In this document: in pieces, positions 1 to 8,821 of the stretch
How the letters are laid out: each line of letters starts with the position of its first letter
Position numbering within the stretch: the first letter of the stretch is position 1
Assembly (NCBI RefSeq): GCF_001187905.1
Contig: NZ_LGIS01000012.1
Location: 496,001 to 560,000 of the forward strand
DNA: 64,000 nt
Direction: 5' to 3'
Source: Pantoea sp. RIT-PI-b
Lineage (GTDB): Bacteria; Pseudomonadota; Gammaproteobacteria; Enterobacterales; Enterobacteriaceae
Translations under genes and position numbers: made by a program
The notes under the pieces: model-generated
What the model was told of the DNA's origin: nothing
Database searches by the model: none
Seen by the model: the letters and a program-made list of their open reading frames with translations, nothing else

Positions 1-221
1 GTAATCGCCGTACGGAAGCCATCAAGCATCTCATGTACGCCAATAAAGTTAGCGCCGCGCATATTCCAGTGCGCCTGCTTGGTGATCAGCGACAGGTCAA
101 TAAACTCCACTACCAGACGGTTGAGCACCTCGATGGTCGCTTTTTTATCGCTGTCAGCGACGTCATTACGGGTGTAAATCAGATCAGACGATTTAGTTTT
201 AACCAGTTTTGCGGTACTCAT
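1..221 (-). CDS. dps: Dps, DNA-binding ferritin-like protein (N-terminal part, cut by window edge)
   Basis: The reverse strand encodes the first 73 residues of Dps, starting MSTAKLVK. Dps forms a dodecameric shell that coats DNA in stationary phase and oxidises and stores iron using peroxide. The ferroxidase histidines are visible in QAHWNMRG (H51) and VHEMLDGF (H63), and the Lys-rich N-terminus that binds DNA is intact. Two in-frame ATGs lie side by side. I chose the second because it gives the family N-terminus and is 8 bases after the AGAGGA ribosome site. The C-terminal half lies outside the window. The dps-rhtA-ompX order matches E. coli. Confidence 0.96.
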   Translation of the reverse strand, partial: MSTAKLVKTKSSDLIYTRNDVADSDKKATIEVLNRLVVEFIDLSLITKQAHWNMRGANFIGVHEMLDGFRTAI

Positions 222-268
222 CATTAATGTCCTCTTATTGATGGTTGTCCTAATCAAGCACGGAAATT

Positions 269-275
269 AGTATAG
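269..275 (-). promoter_or_regulatory. Probable dps -10 element (sigma-S type)
   Basis: On the reverse strand the sequence reads TGCTATACTAA about 50 bases before the dps start. CTATACT is the form of -10 preferred by sigma-S RNA polymerase and resembles the E. coli dps promoter as I remember it. No -35 box is obvious, as is usual for stationary-phase promoters. The rest of 222-517 is AT-rich and holds no gene that I can see. Confidence 0.5.
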
Positions 276-517
276 CAGCAGTTTTAGACTCTGCAGAGTT
301 GATTAAAACGATGACAGGAATAGATAAACCTTAATGTTGCTCATGGATTGTGCGGTTTTTATTTTACGTTATATAAAACAATGATTTAATTGCGATGTTA
401 ATTATTTATTAATCCTGTTGCAAAATAATAACAGAAAATTCTTATTATCGGCCAAAAAATGATAATGAGAATGCGTCTATATTTAACCTGCCTGAAGCAG
501 GCTAAATAGAGGATTAT

Positions 518-1426
518 TTATTGCGGATTATTAATATCCACTTCGCTTATTTTCGCGCTTTTTTGTTTCATGGTCAGCGTTGAACCCGCAGAGGCGATAA
601 TGATCGCCAGCAACGCAATCCACTGCTGGAGCGTTAACAACTCGCCAAGGAACAGCATGCCCGACAGCGCAGCCATCGCCGGTTCCAGACTCATCAAGGT
701 TCCGAAAATGCGCGCTGGTAGACGCGTCAGCGCCATCATTTCAAGAGAATAAGGAATCGCGCTCGAGAGCAGGGCGATCAGCAGTGCCAAAGGCAGTACT
801 TCCCAGTGCCAGATCCCCGGAGCGGCAAAGGTCAGGCCGAGGGGAACGAAAATCACTGATGCAATCAGCGATCCCATCGCGACCGTTGCCGGACCATGTT
901 CGGCACCCGCGCGCTGACCCGCAAGAATATAGACCGCCCAACAAGCGCCGGCACCGACCGCCAGCAAGGCGCCGAGCGGATCGATGTGGCTCATTCCTGC
1001 GCCGATTGGCAGCAGAAACCATAAACCGATCACCGCCAGCAGCACCCAAATGAAATCAAGCGGCCGACGCGCACCGATTAATGCCAGCGTTAATGGGCCA
1101 AGAAATTCTAAACCCACCGCGACGCCAAGCGGCACGGTGCGAATCGCCAAATAGAAGAGGTAGTTCATGCAGCCGAGCGCTAAGCCATACATCAGCAGCG
1201 GCTTGCGTTGCGCACGCGTGAAGCGTAAACGCCACGGCTTAAAGATAATGCAGAGAATAACGGTGCCAAGTCCCAGGCGCAGTGCGGTGATGCCCGGCGC
1301 GCCGACGGTAGAAAAGAGGGATTTCGCTAATGAAGCGCCGCCCTGCAGTGAAAGCATTGCAATAAGAAGTACGGCGATAGGGAACAACACTGGGGCCATA
1401 TTTTTGGTCGTTGGAGGCGCAGACAT
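518..1426 (-). CDS. rhtA: RhtA, threonine/homoserine exporter (EamA/DMT family)
   Basis: This inner-membrane protein exports threonine, homoserine and related amino acids. It is about 302 residues with ten predicted membrane segments in two EamA repeats, and is nearly collinear with E. coli RhtA (295 residues). Shared blocks include QGGASLAKSLF, GQRAGAEHGPATVA and PYSLEMMALTRLP. I start at the ATG giving MSAPPTTKNMAP, since the homologue begins just before the first membrane segment. The frame stays open upstream to 1507, but those residues (MSPYLLKIPLHW...) have no family counterpart. A short inverted repeat (487-501) follows the stop and may be a weak terminator. Its neighbours dps and ompX are conserved. 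Confidence 0.93.
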   Translation of the reverse strand: MSAPPTTKNMAPVLFPIAVLLIAMLSLQGGASLAKSLFSTVGAPGITALRLGLGTVILCIIFKPWRLRFTRAQRKPLLMYGLALGCMNYLFYLAIRTVPLGVAVGLEFLGPLTLALIGARRPLDFIWVLLAVIGLWFLLPIGAGMSHIDPLGALLAVGAGACWAVYILAGQRAGAEHGPATVAMGSLIASVIFVPLGLTFAAPGIWHWEVLPLALLIALLSSAIPYSLEMMALTRLPARIFGTLMSLEPAMAALSGMLFLGELLTLQQWIALLAIIIASAGSTLTMKQKSAKISEVDINNPQ

Positions 1427-1804
1427 CCTGTAATCCATTCCTTTAGGTTTTAACAGCGAAGTAACAAGTACCCAGTGTAAAGGAATCTTCAGCAAATAAG
1501 GAGACACGAAGCGGGGAAATAAAAAGCGTTAGTAGTTCAGAATTTGCCCGTTTTCAGGGCCATTTCCGTAAAGAAACGTCAGGTTTTTTTAGGAATATAC
1601 TTAAACGCATTTTTTGTGATCGGAAATTTTGTTGCAGAAAAATGATGGTTTTTATAAGTAAAATGAATGACATAGGAAACTTCATTAACTTTCTGTTACA
1701 CCAAACAATCTGTTAGACAACAAATTGCGGGCAGAGTTTCTAGCTGTTTTTTGTTATATTTATAGCGTTGTCAGGAGAGAAGTATATTCACATTTGAGGT
1801 GGTT
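1427..1804. other. Intergenic region between rhtA and ompX
   Basis: This divergent, AT-rich region must hold promoters for both neighbours. A -10-like TATATT lies near 1755, about 50 bases before ompX, within a TTTTTTGTTATATTTATAG stretch. No convincing open frame or RNA gene is seen. Confidence 0.4.
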
Positions 1805-2314
1805 ATGAAAAAAATTGCATGTCTTTCAGCATTGGCTTGTGTACTTGCAGTTTCTGCAGGTTCTGCCATGGCACAAAGCACCGTTACCGGTGGTTACGCT
1901 CAGAGCGATTATCAAGGCGTTGCTAACAAAGCAAACGGCTTCAACCTGAAATATCGTTACGAAGACGGTACTAACCCACTGGGTTGGATCGGCTCTTTCA
2001 CTTACACCGAGAAAGATCGTACTGACGCTGGCGTTTATAACAAAGGCCAATACTACGGCGTGACCGGTGGTCCAGCTTACCGTCTGAACGACTGGGCAAG
2101 CATCTACGGTGTTGTAGGTGTTGGCTACGGTAAATTCCAGTCTACCGCTCCAGAGCGCCAGAAAGCTGATACCAGCGACTACGGTTTCTCTTACGGTGCA
2201 GGTATGCAGTTTAACCCAATCGAAAACGTTGCACTGGACGTGGGTTACGAGCAGAGCCGCATCCGCAACGTCGACGTTGGCACCTGGATTGCTGGCGTAG
2301 GTTACAGCTTCTAA
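1805..2314 (+). CDS. ompX: OmpX, small eight-stranded outer-membrane porin
   Basis: OmpX is an eight-stranded beta-barrel of the Ail/Lom family in the outer membrane, linked to adhesion and stress. The product has 169 residues. Residues 1-23 form a signal peptide ending in SAMA before QSTVTGGYAQSD. The mature part is rich in alternating aromatic and polar residues and ends in a C-terminal Phe (AGVGYSF), the Bam recognition signature. The ATG at 1805 has GAGGT 6 bases upstream; an in-frame GTG two codons earlier is less likely. In E. coli this mRNA is a target of envelope-stress small RNAs, relevant because rybB lies in the same window. opgE, which follows ompX in E. coli, is absent here. Confidence 0.97.
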   Translation: MKKIACLSALACVLAVSAGSAMAQSTVTGGYAQSDYQGVANKANGFNLKYRYEDGTNPLGWIGSFTYTEKDRTDAGVYNKGQYYGVTGGPAYRLNDWASIYGVVGVGYGKFQSTAPERQKADTSDYGFSYGAGMQFNPIENVALDVGYEQSRIRNVDVGTWIAGVGYSF

Positions 2315-2341
2315 GTTCTTGCTTAGACCAGTTGCACAATA

Positions 2342-2366
2342 AACGGTCCTTCGGGGCCGTTTTTTT
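2342..2366 (+). terminator. Rho-independent terminator of ompX
   Basis: An 8-bp stem (AACGGTCC / GGGCCGTT with one wobble pair) closes a stable TTCG tetraloop and is followed by seven T residues. Confidence 0.92.
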
Positions 2367-2410
2367 ATGCGCGCCACTCTGTCATCAATCCCTGTGTGGC
2401 GGTTTAAAAC

Positions 2411-2439
2411 ACAAAGCCCGCTACATGAGCGGGCTTTGT
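2411..2439. terminator. Bidirectional terminator between ompX and mntS
   Basis: A perfect 12-bp stem ACAAAGCCCGCT / AGCGGGCTTTGT has a 5-base loop. It lies after ompX on the forward strand and directly after mntS on the reverse strand, where GTGTTTT follows. It probably serves the convergent mntS transcript and backs up the ompX terminator. Confidence 0.85.
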
Positions 2440-2460
2440 TAAATTCTGGAGGAGTGGGAT

Positions 2461-2655
2461 TTAGCCGCGCCAGATCAGGTTAGGGCACGGACGTTCAACC
2501 AGCGCTTTACCGGATAGCTTTTCAATTAGCATCAAACGCAGCGCAAACGGCGAGCGCGTGAACAGGCACAGCAGCGATTTCAGCTCGAAAGCCGGTTTGC
2601 TCTGTTCAGCCTGGAAGCATTTGCCACAGTCGAGGCAGTTTTTCATGGTAGTCAT
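2461..2655 (-). CDS. mntS: MntS-like small manganese-homeostasis protein, extended form
   Basis: MntS is a small protein repressed by MntR that raises the usable manganese pool, in E. coli by limiting export through MntP. This product is 64 residues; E. coli MntS has 42. The family core is clear around residues 30-50: LCLFTRSPFALRLMLIEKL resembles the E. coli MRVFSHSPFKVRLMLL segment. Unlike the E. coli protein it has an N-terminal extension with a CLDCGKC cluster, and further Cys residues in the core and C-terminus. The ATG giving MTTMKN has GGGAGG 5 bases upstream; a GTG two codons earlier is less likely. It is divergent from mntR with an MntR-type operator between them. Position and core support the family; the role of the Cys cluster is unknown. 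Confidence 0.75.
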   Translation of the reverse strand: MTTMKNCLDCGKCFQAEQSKPAFELKSLLCLFTRSPFALRLMLIEKLSGKALVERPCPNLIWRG

Positions 2656-2723
2656 GTTCACCTCCCGAGTGAATTACGACATCTTCTTGTAGCCTTTATA
2701 CGCTATTCGCTTACATTATCAAC

Positions 2724-2745
2724 AAAGATAGCACTGGCTATACTC
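2724..2745. promoter_or_regulatory. Probable MntR operator between mntS and mntR
   Basis: The inverted repeat ATAGC-(4)-GCTAT within AAAGATAGCACTGGCTATAC matches the enterobacterial MntR box (AACATAGC..GGCTATGTT type) seen upstream of mntH and mntS. It lies about 70 bases upstream of mntS and 110 upstream of mntR, so manganese-bound MntR could repress mntS and possibly its own gene. Confidence 0.7.
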
Positions 2746-2856
2746 TTTAGCCAACACTATTTAGGAAAAATTTGTGCTTATTTGTGCCTGGTTTACAATG
2801 AGCGCAGCCAGCCCGCACCGCAGGTAAAGTGCGGCAGAAAATAAAGAGGAAGTTGA

Positions 2857-3315
2857 ATGAGTCGTCGTGCAAAAATCGCCACCAACACGCCCCAGGGGCC
2901 GCTGAAAGAGATTGAGGAGCATGTTGAAGGATTTCGCCAGGTGCGCGAAGCGCATCGTCGTGAGCTGATTGACGACTACGTTGAGTTAATCTCTGACTTA
3001 ATTCGCGAATTTGGCGAGGCGCGTCAGGTAGATATGGCTGCGCGTCTCGGGGTTTCGCAGCCCACCGTAGCGAAGATGTTGAAGCGCCTTGGTACCACCG
3101 GACTGGTTGAGCAAGTACCCTATCGCGGGGTGTTTCTGACCGCCGAAGGCGAGAAGCTGGCTGAAGCGAGCCGCGTGCGCCACCATATTGTAGAAACCTT
3201 CCTGTTGGCGCTGGGTGTTAGCCCGGAAACCGCGCGCCGTGATTCAGAAGGCCTGGAGCATCACGTCAGTGATGAAACGCTGGCCGTCTTCCAGAAATTT
3301 TACGAGAGTCGCTAA
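2857..3315 (+). CDS. mntR: MntR, manganese-responsive transcriptional regulator
   Basis: MntR is a DtxR-family dimeric repressor that senses Mn(II) and represses mntH and mntS. The 152-residue product has an N-terminal winged helix-turn-helix at about 55-95, with recognition helix [13 protein letters not shown] metal-binding and dimerisation region follows, with [15 protein letters not shown] and EHHVSDET supplying the His and Glu ligands. AGAGGA lies just upstream of the ATG. ybiR follows after about 20 bases, probably in one transcript. The context of divergent mntS and the intervening operator matches E. coli. Confidence 0.95.
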   Translation: MSRRAKIATNTPQGPLKEIEEHVEGFRQVREAHRRELIDDYVELISDLIREFGEARQVDMAARLGVSQPTVAKMLKRLGTTGLVEQVPYRGVFLTAEGEKLAEASRVRHHIVETFLLALGVSPETARRDSEGLEHHVSDETLAVFQKFYESR

Positions 3316-3335
3316 CTACAAGGCCTTCCGCCATC

Positions 3336-4445
3336 ATGCCCATCCTGCTTCGTTCTTTAATGCGCGATCGTATTTTGCATTTGTTGTTGCTGTTGGGTGT
3401 GATTATGTTGCCGCTGGCGAATTTTCGCTGGTCGCAACTGCCTGGTGCCGTTGACTGGCACACCATCATGACGCTGACTGGCCTGTTGATGTTGACGAAA
3501 GGGCTGGAGAACAGCGGCTATTTTGATGTGCTCGGTGCGCGCCTGATCCGACGCTTCCAGCATGAACGGGCGCTGGCGCTGTTTATGGTGTGCGCGGCGG
3601 CTTTGCTTTCTACTTTTCTTACCAACGACGTCGCGCTGTTTATTCTGGTTCCGCTGACGTTAACGTTGCGGAAATTCTCGCGTCTACCGATCTCACGTCT
3701 GATTATTTTTGAAGCGCTGGCCGTCAATGCGGGATCGTTATTGACCCCGGTCGGCAACCCGCAAAATATTCTGTTGTGGAGCCACGGTTCGCTTAGCGTT
3801 GGCGGATTTATTGGACAGATGGCGCCGCTAGCGGCCTTTCTGATGCTTACGCTGATGGCGCTGACGTGGTGGAGCTTTCCGGCACGCGCGATTCAAAAGC
3901 ATCAGCAGAATGAAACCCAGCCGTGGCGCAAGCCGCTATTTGTGATTAGCGTCGCGCTGTATATCGTTTTTATTGTTGCACTTGAAATGAAAATGACCGG
4001 CTGGGCGTTACTGCTGGTGGCGGCGTGTTTCCTGATTATGGCGCGCAGCGTATTGATCAGCATCGACTGGAGTTTATTGCTGGTATTTGTCGCGATGTTT
4101 ATCGATGTATTTTTGCTGATGCATTTATCCTGGCTGCAGCCGCATTTTGCCGCGATTGGCCAATTAGGTGAGGGCGGACTTTACCTGCTGGCGATCGGTT
4201 TATCGCAAATCATCAGTAACGTCCCCGCCACCATTTTGCTTTTGCAGAAAGTGCCACCGTCCGAGGTGCTGGCGTGGGCGGTGAATATCGGCGGTTTTGG
4301 CTTATTGCCCGGATCGCTCGCCAACCTGATCGCCCTGCGCATGGCGCAGGATGCGCGCGTTTGGTGGCGTTTCCATCTGTTTTCTATCCCCATGCTCGCC
4401 TGGTCGATGGCGGGTGGATGGCTGCTGTTGCACTTATTAGCTTAA
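3336..4445 (+). CDS. ybiR: YbiR, putative anion/arsenite-type inner-membrane transporter
   Basis: This 369-residue polytopic inner-membrane protein of the ArsB/NhaD ion-transporter superfamily is closely similar to E. coli YbiR. Conserved family blocks are FLTNDVALFI (about 88-97), LTPVGNPQNILLW (about 135-147) and SQIISNVPATILLL near the C-terminus. About ten to eleven membrane segments are predicted. The substrate is not established. It follows mntR after 20 bases. Conservation of that pairing makes a link to metal or anion balance plausible but unproved. Confidence 0.9.
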   Translation: MPILLRSLMRDRILHLLLLLGVIMLPLANFRWSQLPGAVDWHTIMTLTGLLMLTKGLENSGYFDVLGARLIRRFQHERALALFMVCAAALLSTFLTNDVALFILVPLTLTLRKFSRLPISRLIIFEALAVNAGSLLTPVGNPQNILLWSHGSLSVGGFIGQMAPLAAFLMLTLMALTWWSFPARAIQKHQQNETQPWRKPLFVISVALYIVFIVALEMKMTGWALLLVAACFLIMARSVLISIDWSLLLVFVAMFIDVFLLMHLSWLQPHFAAIGQLGEGGLYLLAIGLSQIISNVPATILLLQKVPPSEVLAWAVNIGGFGLLPGSLANLIALRMAQDARVWWRFHLFSIPMLAWSMAGGWLLLHLLA

Positions 4446-4559
4446 CGGCGGGCCAATGTCGGCTTGTGTAAAGTTGCATTGGCATTTGTCAATTTCCCAT
4501 CTAAGGTTATGTTGACCGTTTTTGCCCGGAATCGGGACAACTGCCTACGATGAAAAATT

Positions 4560-5690
4560 ATGAGTGAAAACCAGAATCAGCCGTCCGCACGCGATCAGCA
4601 AGATCCGCAAAATACATCAACATCCAATCAAGACAACAACGAACCAGAACGTAAACGCCCCGGAAAGAAACCCCTGATAATCCTCGCCGTTGTGGTGGTG
4701 ATTATGATTGTGGTGGCGTTATGGTTCTGGCTCACCACGCGCAACATTGAAAGTACCGACGATGCCTTTACGGAAGGCAACGCCGTGACCATTGCGCCGA
4801 AAGCCTCTGGCTATGTGGTCAAGCTGCTGGTGCGCGATAATCAGCGGGTGAAGAAGGGGGATCTGCTGGTTGAAATCGACGCGCGCGATACCGAAGCGCA
4901 GCGCGATCAGGCCAAAGCGCAGCTGGGATTAGCGCAAGCGCAGCTGCATCAGGCACAGGCGCAGTTAGATTTGTCGCGCGTGCAGTATCCGGCGCAGCGT
5001 GACCAGGCGCTTGCCGATCAGGCCAAAGCGCAGGCGAACTTATTGAATGCGCAGGCAGATTATCGTCGTCAGCGCGGTGTCGATCCTCGCGCCACTTCAC
5101 AACGTAATATTGATACTGCCGCCGCTCAGTTGCGTTCAGCTGAAGCACAATTGCAGAGCGCTAAAGCTCAGGTCGAAGTGGCTTCGCAGGTTAAGCTGCA
5201 AATTCGTCAGCAGGAAACCAATGTTGAAGCGCGTGAGCAACAAGTTGCCCAGGCCGAAGCACAACTTAACACCGCCGAACTGAATCTCTCGTATACCCAG
5301 GTACGTGCGCCCTATGATGGTTTTGTCACTAAGCGTAACGTGCATCTCGGTACGCTGGTGCAGGCGGGCAGCGCACTGTTCTCGCTGGTTTCACCTGAAA
5401 TCTGGATTAACGCCAACTTTAAAGAGTCGCAGCTGGCGCGCATGAAGCCGGGTAACAAAGTGGAAATCAGCGTTGATGCCTGGCCAGATATGAAGCTGGA
5501 AGGGCACGTTGATAGTGTGCAGATGGGCTCGGGTTCACGCTTCTCCACCTTCCCGGCCGAGAATGCCACCGGCAACTATGTGAAAATTGTCCAGCGCGTG
5601 CCGGTGAAAATCGTTATCGACAAAGGTTTGGATCCAAATCATCCGTTGCCGCTGGGCCTGTCTGTTGAGCCGAAGGTGACAGTGGAATGA
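4560..5690 (+). CDS. EmrA-like membrane-fusion (HlyD family) efflux subunit
   Basis: This is the periplasmic adaptor of a tripartite exporter. The 376-residue protein has a polar, Gln/Asn-rich cytoplasmic N-terminus, one membrane anchor at about 39-59 (PLIILAVVVVIMIVVALWF) and a biotinyl-lipoyl half-motif (ITRNIESTDDAFTEG-like, about 66-80). A long alpha-helical hairpin rich in AQAQL and QRDQ heptads follows at about 115-235, then the second lipoyl half (TQVRAPYDGFVTKRNV) and a beta-barrel. Its stop codon overlaps the start of the EmrB-like gene (ATGA), showing translational coupling. The genes occupy the place where E. coli has ldtB. The exported compounds cannot be told from the sequence. 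Confidence 0.9.
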   Translation: MSENQNQPSARDQQDPQNTSTSNQDNNEPERKRPGKKPLIILAVVVVIMIVVALWFWLTTRNIESTDDAFTEGNAVTIAPKASGYVVKLLVRDNQRVKKGDLLVEIDARDTEAQRDQAKAQLGLAQAQLHQAQAQLDLSRVQYPAQRDQALADQAKAQANLLNAQADYRRQRGVDPRATSQRNIDTAAAQLRSAEAQLQSAKAQVEVASQVKLQIRQQETNVEAREQQVAQAEAQLNTAELNLSYTQVRAPYDGFVTKRNVHLGTLVQAGSALFSLVSPEIWINANFKESQLARMKPGNKVEISVDAWPDMKLEGHVDSVQMGSGSRFSTFPAENATGNYVKIVQRVPVKIVIDKGLDPNHPLPLGLSVEPKVTVE

Positions 5691-7255
5691 GTGCGAGCGA
5701 AAGCTGGCGTCCGGCCAGCAATCCGTGGCTGGTTGCCATCACGGTGACGCTGGCGGTGTTTATGGAGATCCTTGACACCACCATCGTCAACGTCGCACTG
5801 CCGCATATCGCGGGTTCGCTCTCCTCCAGCTATGACGAATCCACCTGGGTTTTGACCTCCTATCTGGTCGCCAACGGCATCGTCTTACCGATCTCGGCGT
5901 TTTTCAGTCGCCTGTTCGGCCGCAAGCAGTTCTTCCTGATCTGCATCGTGATGTTCACCATCTGCTCCTTCCTGTGCGGCATCGCCACTGAGCTGTGGCA
6001 GATCATCTTGTTCCGCGTGCTGCAGGGCTTTTTTGGTGGCGGATTGCAGCCGGTGCAGCAATCGGTATTGCTTGATTACTTCAAGGCGGAAGATCGCGGC
6101 AAAGCGTTTGGCCTGTCATCGATTGCCATCATCGTCGCGCCGGTTATCGGTCCGACGCTTGGCGGCTGGATTACGGATAACTACAGCTGGCGCTGGGTGT
6201 TCTTCATTAATATTCCGGTGGGCATTTTAACCGTGATGGCGATTTACCAGCTGCTGGAAGATCCGCCGTGGGAGCGTAAGTGGGCGAAAGGTCGCCTGAA
6301 GATTGATTACATCGGCATCAGTTTGATCACGCTGGGACTCGGTTGTCTGCAGGTGTTCCTCGATCGCGGCGAAGATGAGGATTGGTTTGCTTCGCATTTT
6401 ATCATCCTGTTCGCCACGCTGGCGCTGGTCGGTATTGTTGGCGCGATTTACTGGTTACTGTACGCGCGTAAGCCGGTGGTTGATCTCACGGTAATGAAAG
6501 ATCGCAACTTCTGGGTTGCGGGTTTGCTGATGGCGGGCATGGCGATGATTTTGTACGGCAGTTCGGTGGTGCTTCCGCAACTGGCGCAGCAGGATCTGGG
6601 ATATACCGCCACCTGGTCGGGGCTGGTGCTGTCGCCCGGCGCGATACTGATTGTGCTGACCATTCCGCTGGTATTGAAGCTGATGCCGATCGTGCAAACG
6701 CGCTATATCATCGCGTTCGGTTTTACCTGTCTTGCCAGCGCCTTTTTCTACTCCAGCACGCTGACGCCGGACGTCGATTTCAAGACCCTGGTGATGATGC
6801 GTAGCGCGCAGTCGATCGGACTGGGCTTCCTGTTTGTGCCGCTCACCACCATTGCTTTTATTACCGTACCGCAGCGTCTGAATGCCGATGCCTCGGCGCT
6901 GTTCACCATGTTCCGAAACGTTGCCGGTTCAATCGGCATTTCGCTTTCCACTGCGGGGATTACGGAACGTATGCAGACACGATCGGCGAACATGGTGCAC
7001 AACATGTCGCCGCTCAATGAACCTTACAATCTCACGCTACAACACTGGGCCGACTCGATTCGTAATTTCACCACTGCGGTGGGCGATCCGCTGGTGCTGG
7101 CGAGCGGGCAGCTGTATCAGGAGATGATCGCCCAGGCGCGTATTCTGGCGTACATCGACGTATTTATGGGCCTGAGTATCGTGGCTTTGCTACTGATTCC
7201 ATTTTGTTGGTTGCTTTCGCCGATTAAGAGCGAAGGCGGTGCAGGAGCACATTAA
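5687..7255 (+). CDS. EmrB/QacA-type drug:H+ antiporter (MFS, DHA2 family)
   Basis: This is the inner-membrane pump of the tripartite system, a 522-residue DHA2 protein with about 14 membrane segments. Signature motifs are visible: LDTTIVNVALPHIAGSL (motif D1, about 28-44), FFSRLFGRKQFF (motif A, about 67-78) and IAIIVAPVIGPTLGGWI (motif C, about 145-161). Proton-driven export of hydrophobic toxins, drugs or fatty acids is the usual role of the family. It overlaps the adaptor gene by 4 bases and ends one base before the outer-membrane component, so the three genes form one operon. Confidence 0.92.
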   Translation: MSASESWRPASNPWLVAITVTLAVFMEILDTTIVNVALPHIAGSLSSSYDESTWVLTSYLVANGIVLPISAFFSRLFGRKQFFLICIVMFTICSFLCGIATELWQIILFRVLQGFFGGGLQPVQQSVLLDYFKAEDRGKAFGLSSIAIIVAPVIGPTLGGWITDNYSWRWVFFINIPVGILTVMAIYQLLEDPPWERKWAKGRLKIDYIGISLITLGLGCLQVFLDRGEDEDWFASHFIILFATLALVGIVGAIYWLLYARKPVVDLTVMKDRNFWVAGLLMAGMAMILYGSSVVLPQLAQQDLGYTATWSGLVLSPGAILIVLTIPLVLKLMPIVQTRYIIAFGFTCLASAFFYSSTLTPDVDFKTLVMMRSAQSIGLGFLFVPLTTIAFITVPQRLNADASALFTMFRNVAGSIGISLSTAGITERMQTRSANMVHNMSPLNEPYNLTLQHWADSIRNFTTAVGDPLVLASGQLYQEMIAQARILAYIDVFMGLSIVALLLIPFCWLLSPIKSEGGAGAH

Positions 7256-7256
7256 C

Positions 7257-8786
7257 ATGAACAAGATTTCGCGCTCGACGCCGTCACTGACGCTGCTGGC
7301 GCTGTCATTATTGCTGGCCGGTTGCGCCGTAGGACCTGATTACCAGCCGCCGCAGGCGCACACGCCGGGTAGCTACCATGATTTGCCTTCGCAGCAGGCT
7401 TCCAAACCGCTGGCGGCGGCGACCAATCCGCTGTGGTGGAAAAGTTTTAACGATCCGCAGCTGGATAGCCTGATTGAGCGTGCGGTTGCCGGCAACTTAA
7501 CGCTGCAGCAATCGGTACTGCGCATTGCTGGCGCGCGCGAGCAGCTGGCGCAAGCGCGCGGCGGTTTGTTCCCGTCCCTCAACGGCTCGGCAAAAGTCAC
7601 GCGACAGCAGCTGGGTTTAAAGGGCTTACTGAAGTCTAACGGTGTTTACGATCAGGTAGACAGCGATGTGGCCAACCAGCTGAACGGGTTGGACCATTCC
7701 GTTACTCTTTATCAGGGCAGTTTTGACGCCAGCTGGGAGCTCGATCTGTGGGGCAAAGTACGCCGCCAGATGGAAGCGGCGGATGCGCAGCAGCAGGCGG
7801 CCATTGAACAGCGCAACGATGCGCTGGTGTCGCTGGAAGCAGAAGTGGCTCGCGCTTATCTGCAGTTGCGTGGTTCACAGGCGGTGCTGGCAACGTTGCA
7901 GCAGCAGATCGAGGTGGCGCAGCAAACCTGGGAATTGACGCAAAGCCAGCAGCAAAACGGTCTGGCGCCTACCACGGATGTGGAAAATGCCCGCGCACAG
8001 CTGGCCTCACTCAATGCGCAGCTGCCGCAGTATCAGGCACAGCAATTACAGGCCATGAACGGCCTTGCGGTTCTGCTGGGGAAAACGCCAGGCGCGCTGG
8101 ATAACGAGTTGATGAACCCCAAAGCGCTGCCCGAGTTGCCGAAAATGGTGCCGGTGGGGATTCCGGCGACGCTGGCGCGTCGTCGCCCGGACATTCGTCA
8201 GGCAGAAGCGACGTTGCATGCACAAACCGCCAACATTGGCGTATCGGTTGCCGATCTCTTCCCCAGCCTGTCGCTGACCGGGCAACTTGGGGTGCGCAAC
8301 ACCGATGCCAGCTATCTGGATGACTGGAGCAGCCACTTCTTCAGCGTAGGGCCGTCGCTCTCTATCCCCATTTTCCAGGGCGGTCGTTTAGTTTCCAGCG
8401 TAAAACTGGCGCGTGCTCAGCAAGCGAACGCGGCGCTCGATTATCGTCAAACGGTGTTGACCGCGCTGCAGGATGTGGAGAACGCGTTGGTGAGCTATCG
8501 TGCCGATCAGCAGCAGGTCATCGCACTGGATGAGACCACGGGCGCTCTGCAGCGCGCCTTTGATTTAGCCAGCGACAGTTATCGGCAGGGCATTTCGACC
8601 TTTATTGATGTGCTGGATGCCCAGCGTCAACTGTCGCAAGCCAAAGCGCAGTCGACTCAGGCGCGTATGCAAAGTGCGCTCGATCTGGTGGCGTTATATA
8701 AAGCGCTCGGCGGCGGTTGGGAACCTTATCAAAACGTCAACCTGCCGGACTATTCTGTGTTTGGCCCGGCAACAGAGGTGCATTAA
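7257..8786 (+). CDS. NodT-family outer-membrane efflux lipoprotein
   Basis: This is the outer-membrane channel of the pump, a RND/NodT-type TolC relative of 509 residues. It has a lipoprotein signal peptide ending in the lipobox LLLAGC (about residue 24), so it should be acylated and exported. Two repeats of the outer-membrane efflux domain follow, with coiled-coil helices such as LQQSVLRIAGAREQLAQARG and the family block TLARRRPDIRQAEATL. The ATG at 7257 has AGGAG 9 bases upstream; an in-frame GTG inside the previous gene is less likely. A dedicated channel means the operon need not borrow TolC. No regulator gene of the MarR or TetR type lies next to the operon. Confidence 0.9.
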   Translation: MNKISRSTPSLTLLALSLLLAGCAVGPDYQPPQAHTPGSYHDLPSQQASKPLAAATNPLWWKSFNDPQLDSLIERAVAGNLTLQQSVLRIAGAREQLAQARGGLFPSLNGSAKVTRQQLGLKGLLKSNGVYDQVDSDVANQLNGLDHSVTLYQGSFDASWELDLWGKVRRQMEAADAQQQAAIEQRNDALVSLEAEVARAYLQLRGSQAVLATLQQQIEVAQQTWELTQSQQQNGLAPTTDVENARAQLASLNAQLPQYQAQQLQAMNGLAVLLGKTPGALDNELMNPKALPELPKMVPVGIPATLARRRPDIRQAEATLHAQTANIGVSVADLFPSLSLTGQLGVRNTDASYLDDWSSHFFSVGPSLSIPIFQGGRLVSSVKLARAQQANAALDYRQTVLTALQDVENALVSYRADQQQVIALDETTGALQRAFDLASDSYRQGISTFIDVLDAQRQLSQAKAQSTQARMQSALDLVALYKALGGGWEPYQNVNLPDYSVFGPATEVH

Positions 8787-8797
8787 TTTTACTTAGT

Positions 8798-8821
8798 AGC
8801 CGGTTAACCACCGGCTTTTTA
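8798..8821 (+). terminator. Terminator of the efflux operon
   Basis: The stem AGCCGG / CCGGCT with a 7-base loop is followed by a T run, 12 bases after the last stop codon of the operon. Confidence 0.85.

Noticed and set aside
1826-2377. A 183-codon reverse-strand frame across ompX.
   Set aside because: It is the antisense shadow of the well-supported ompX gene and has no ribosome site or family resemblance.
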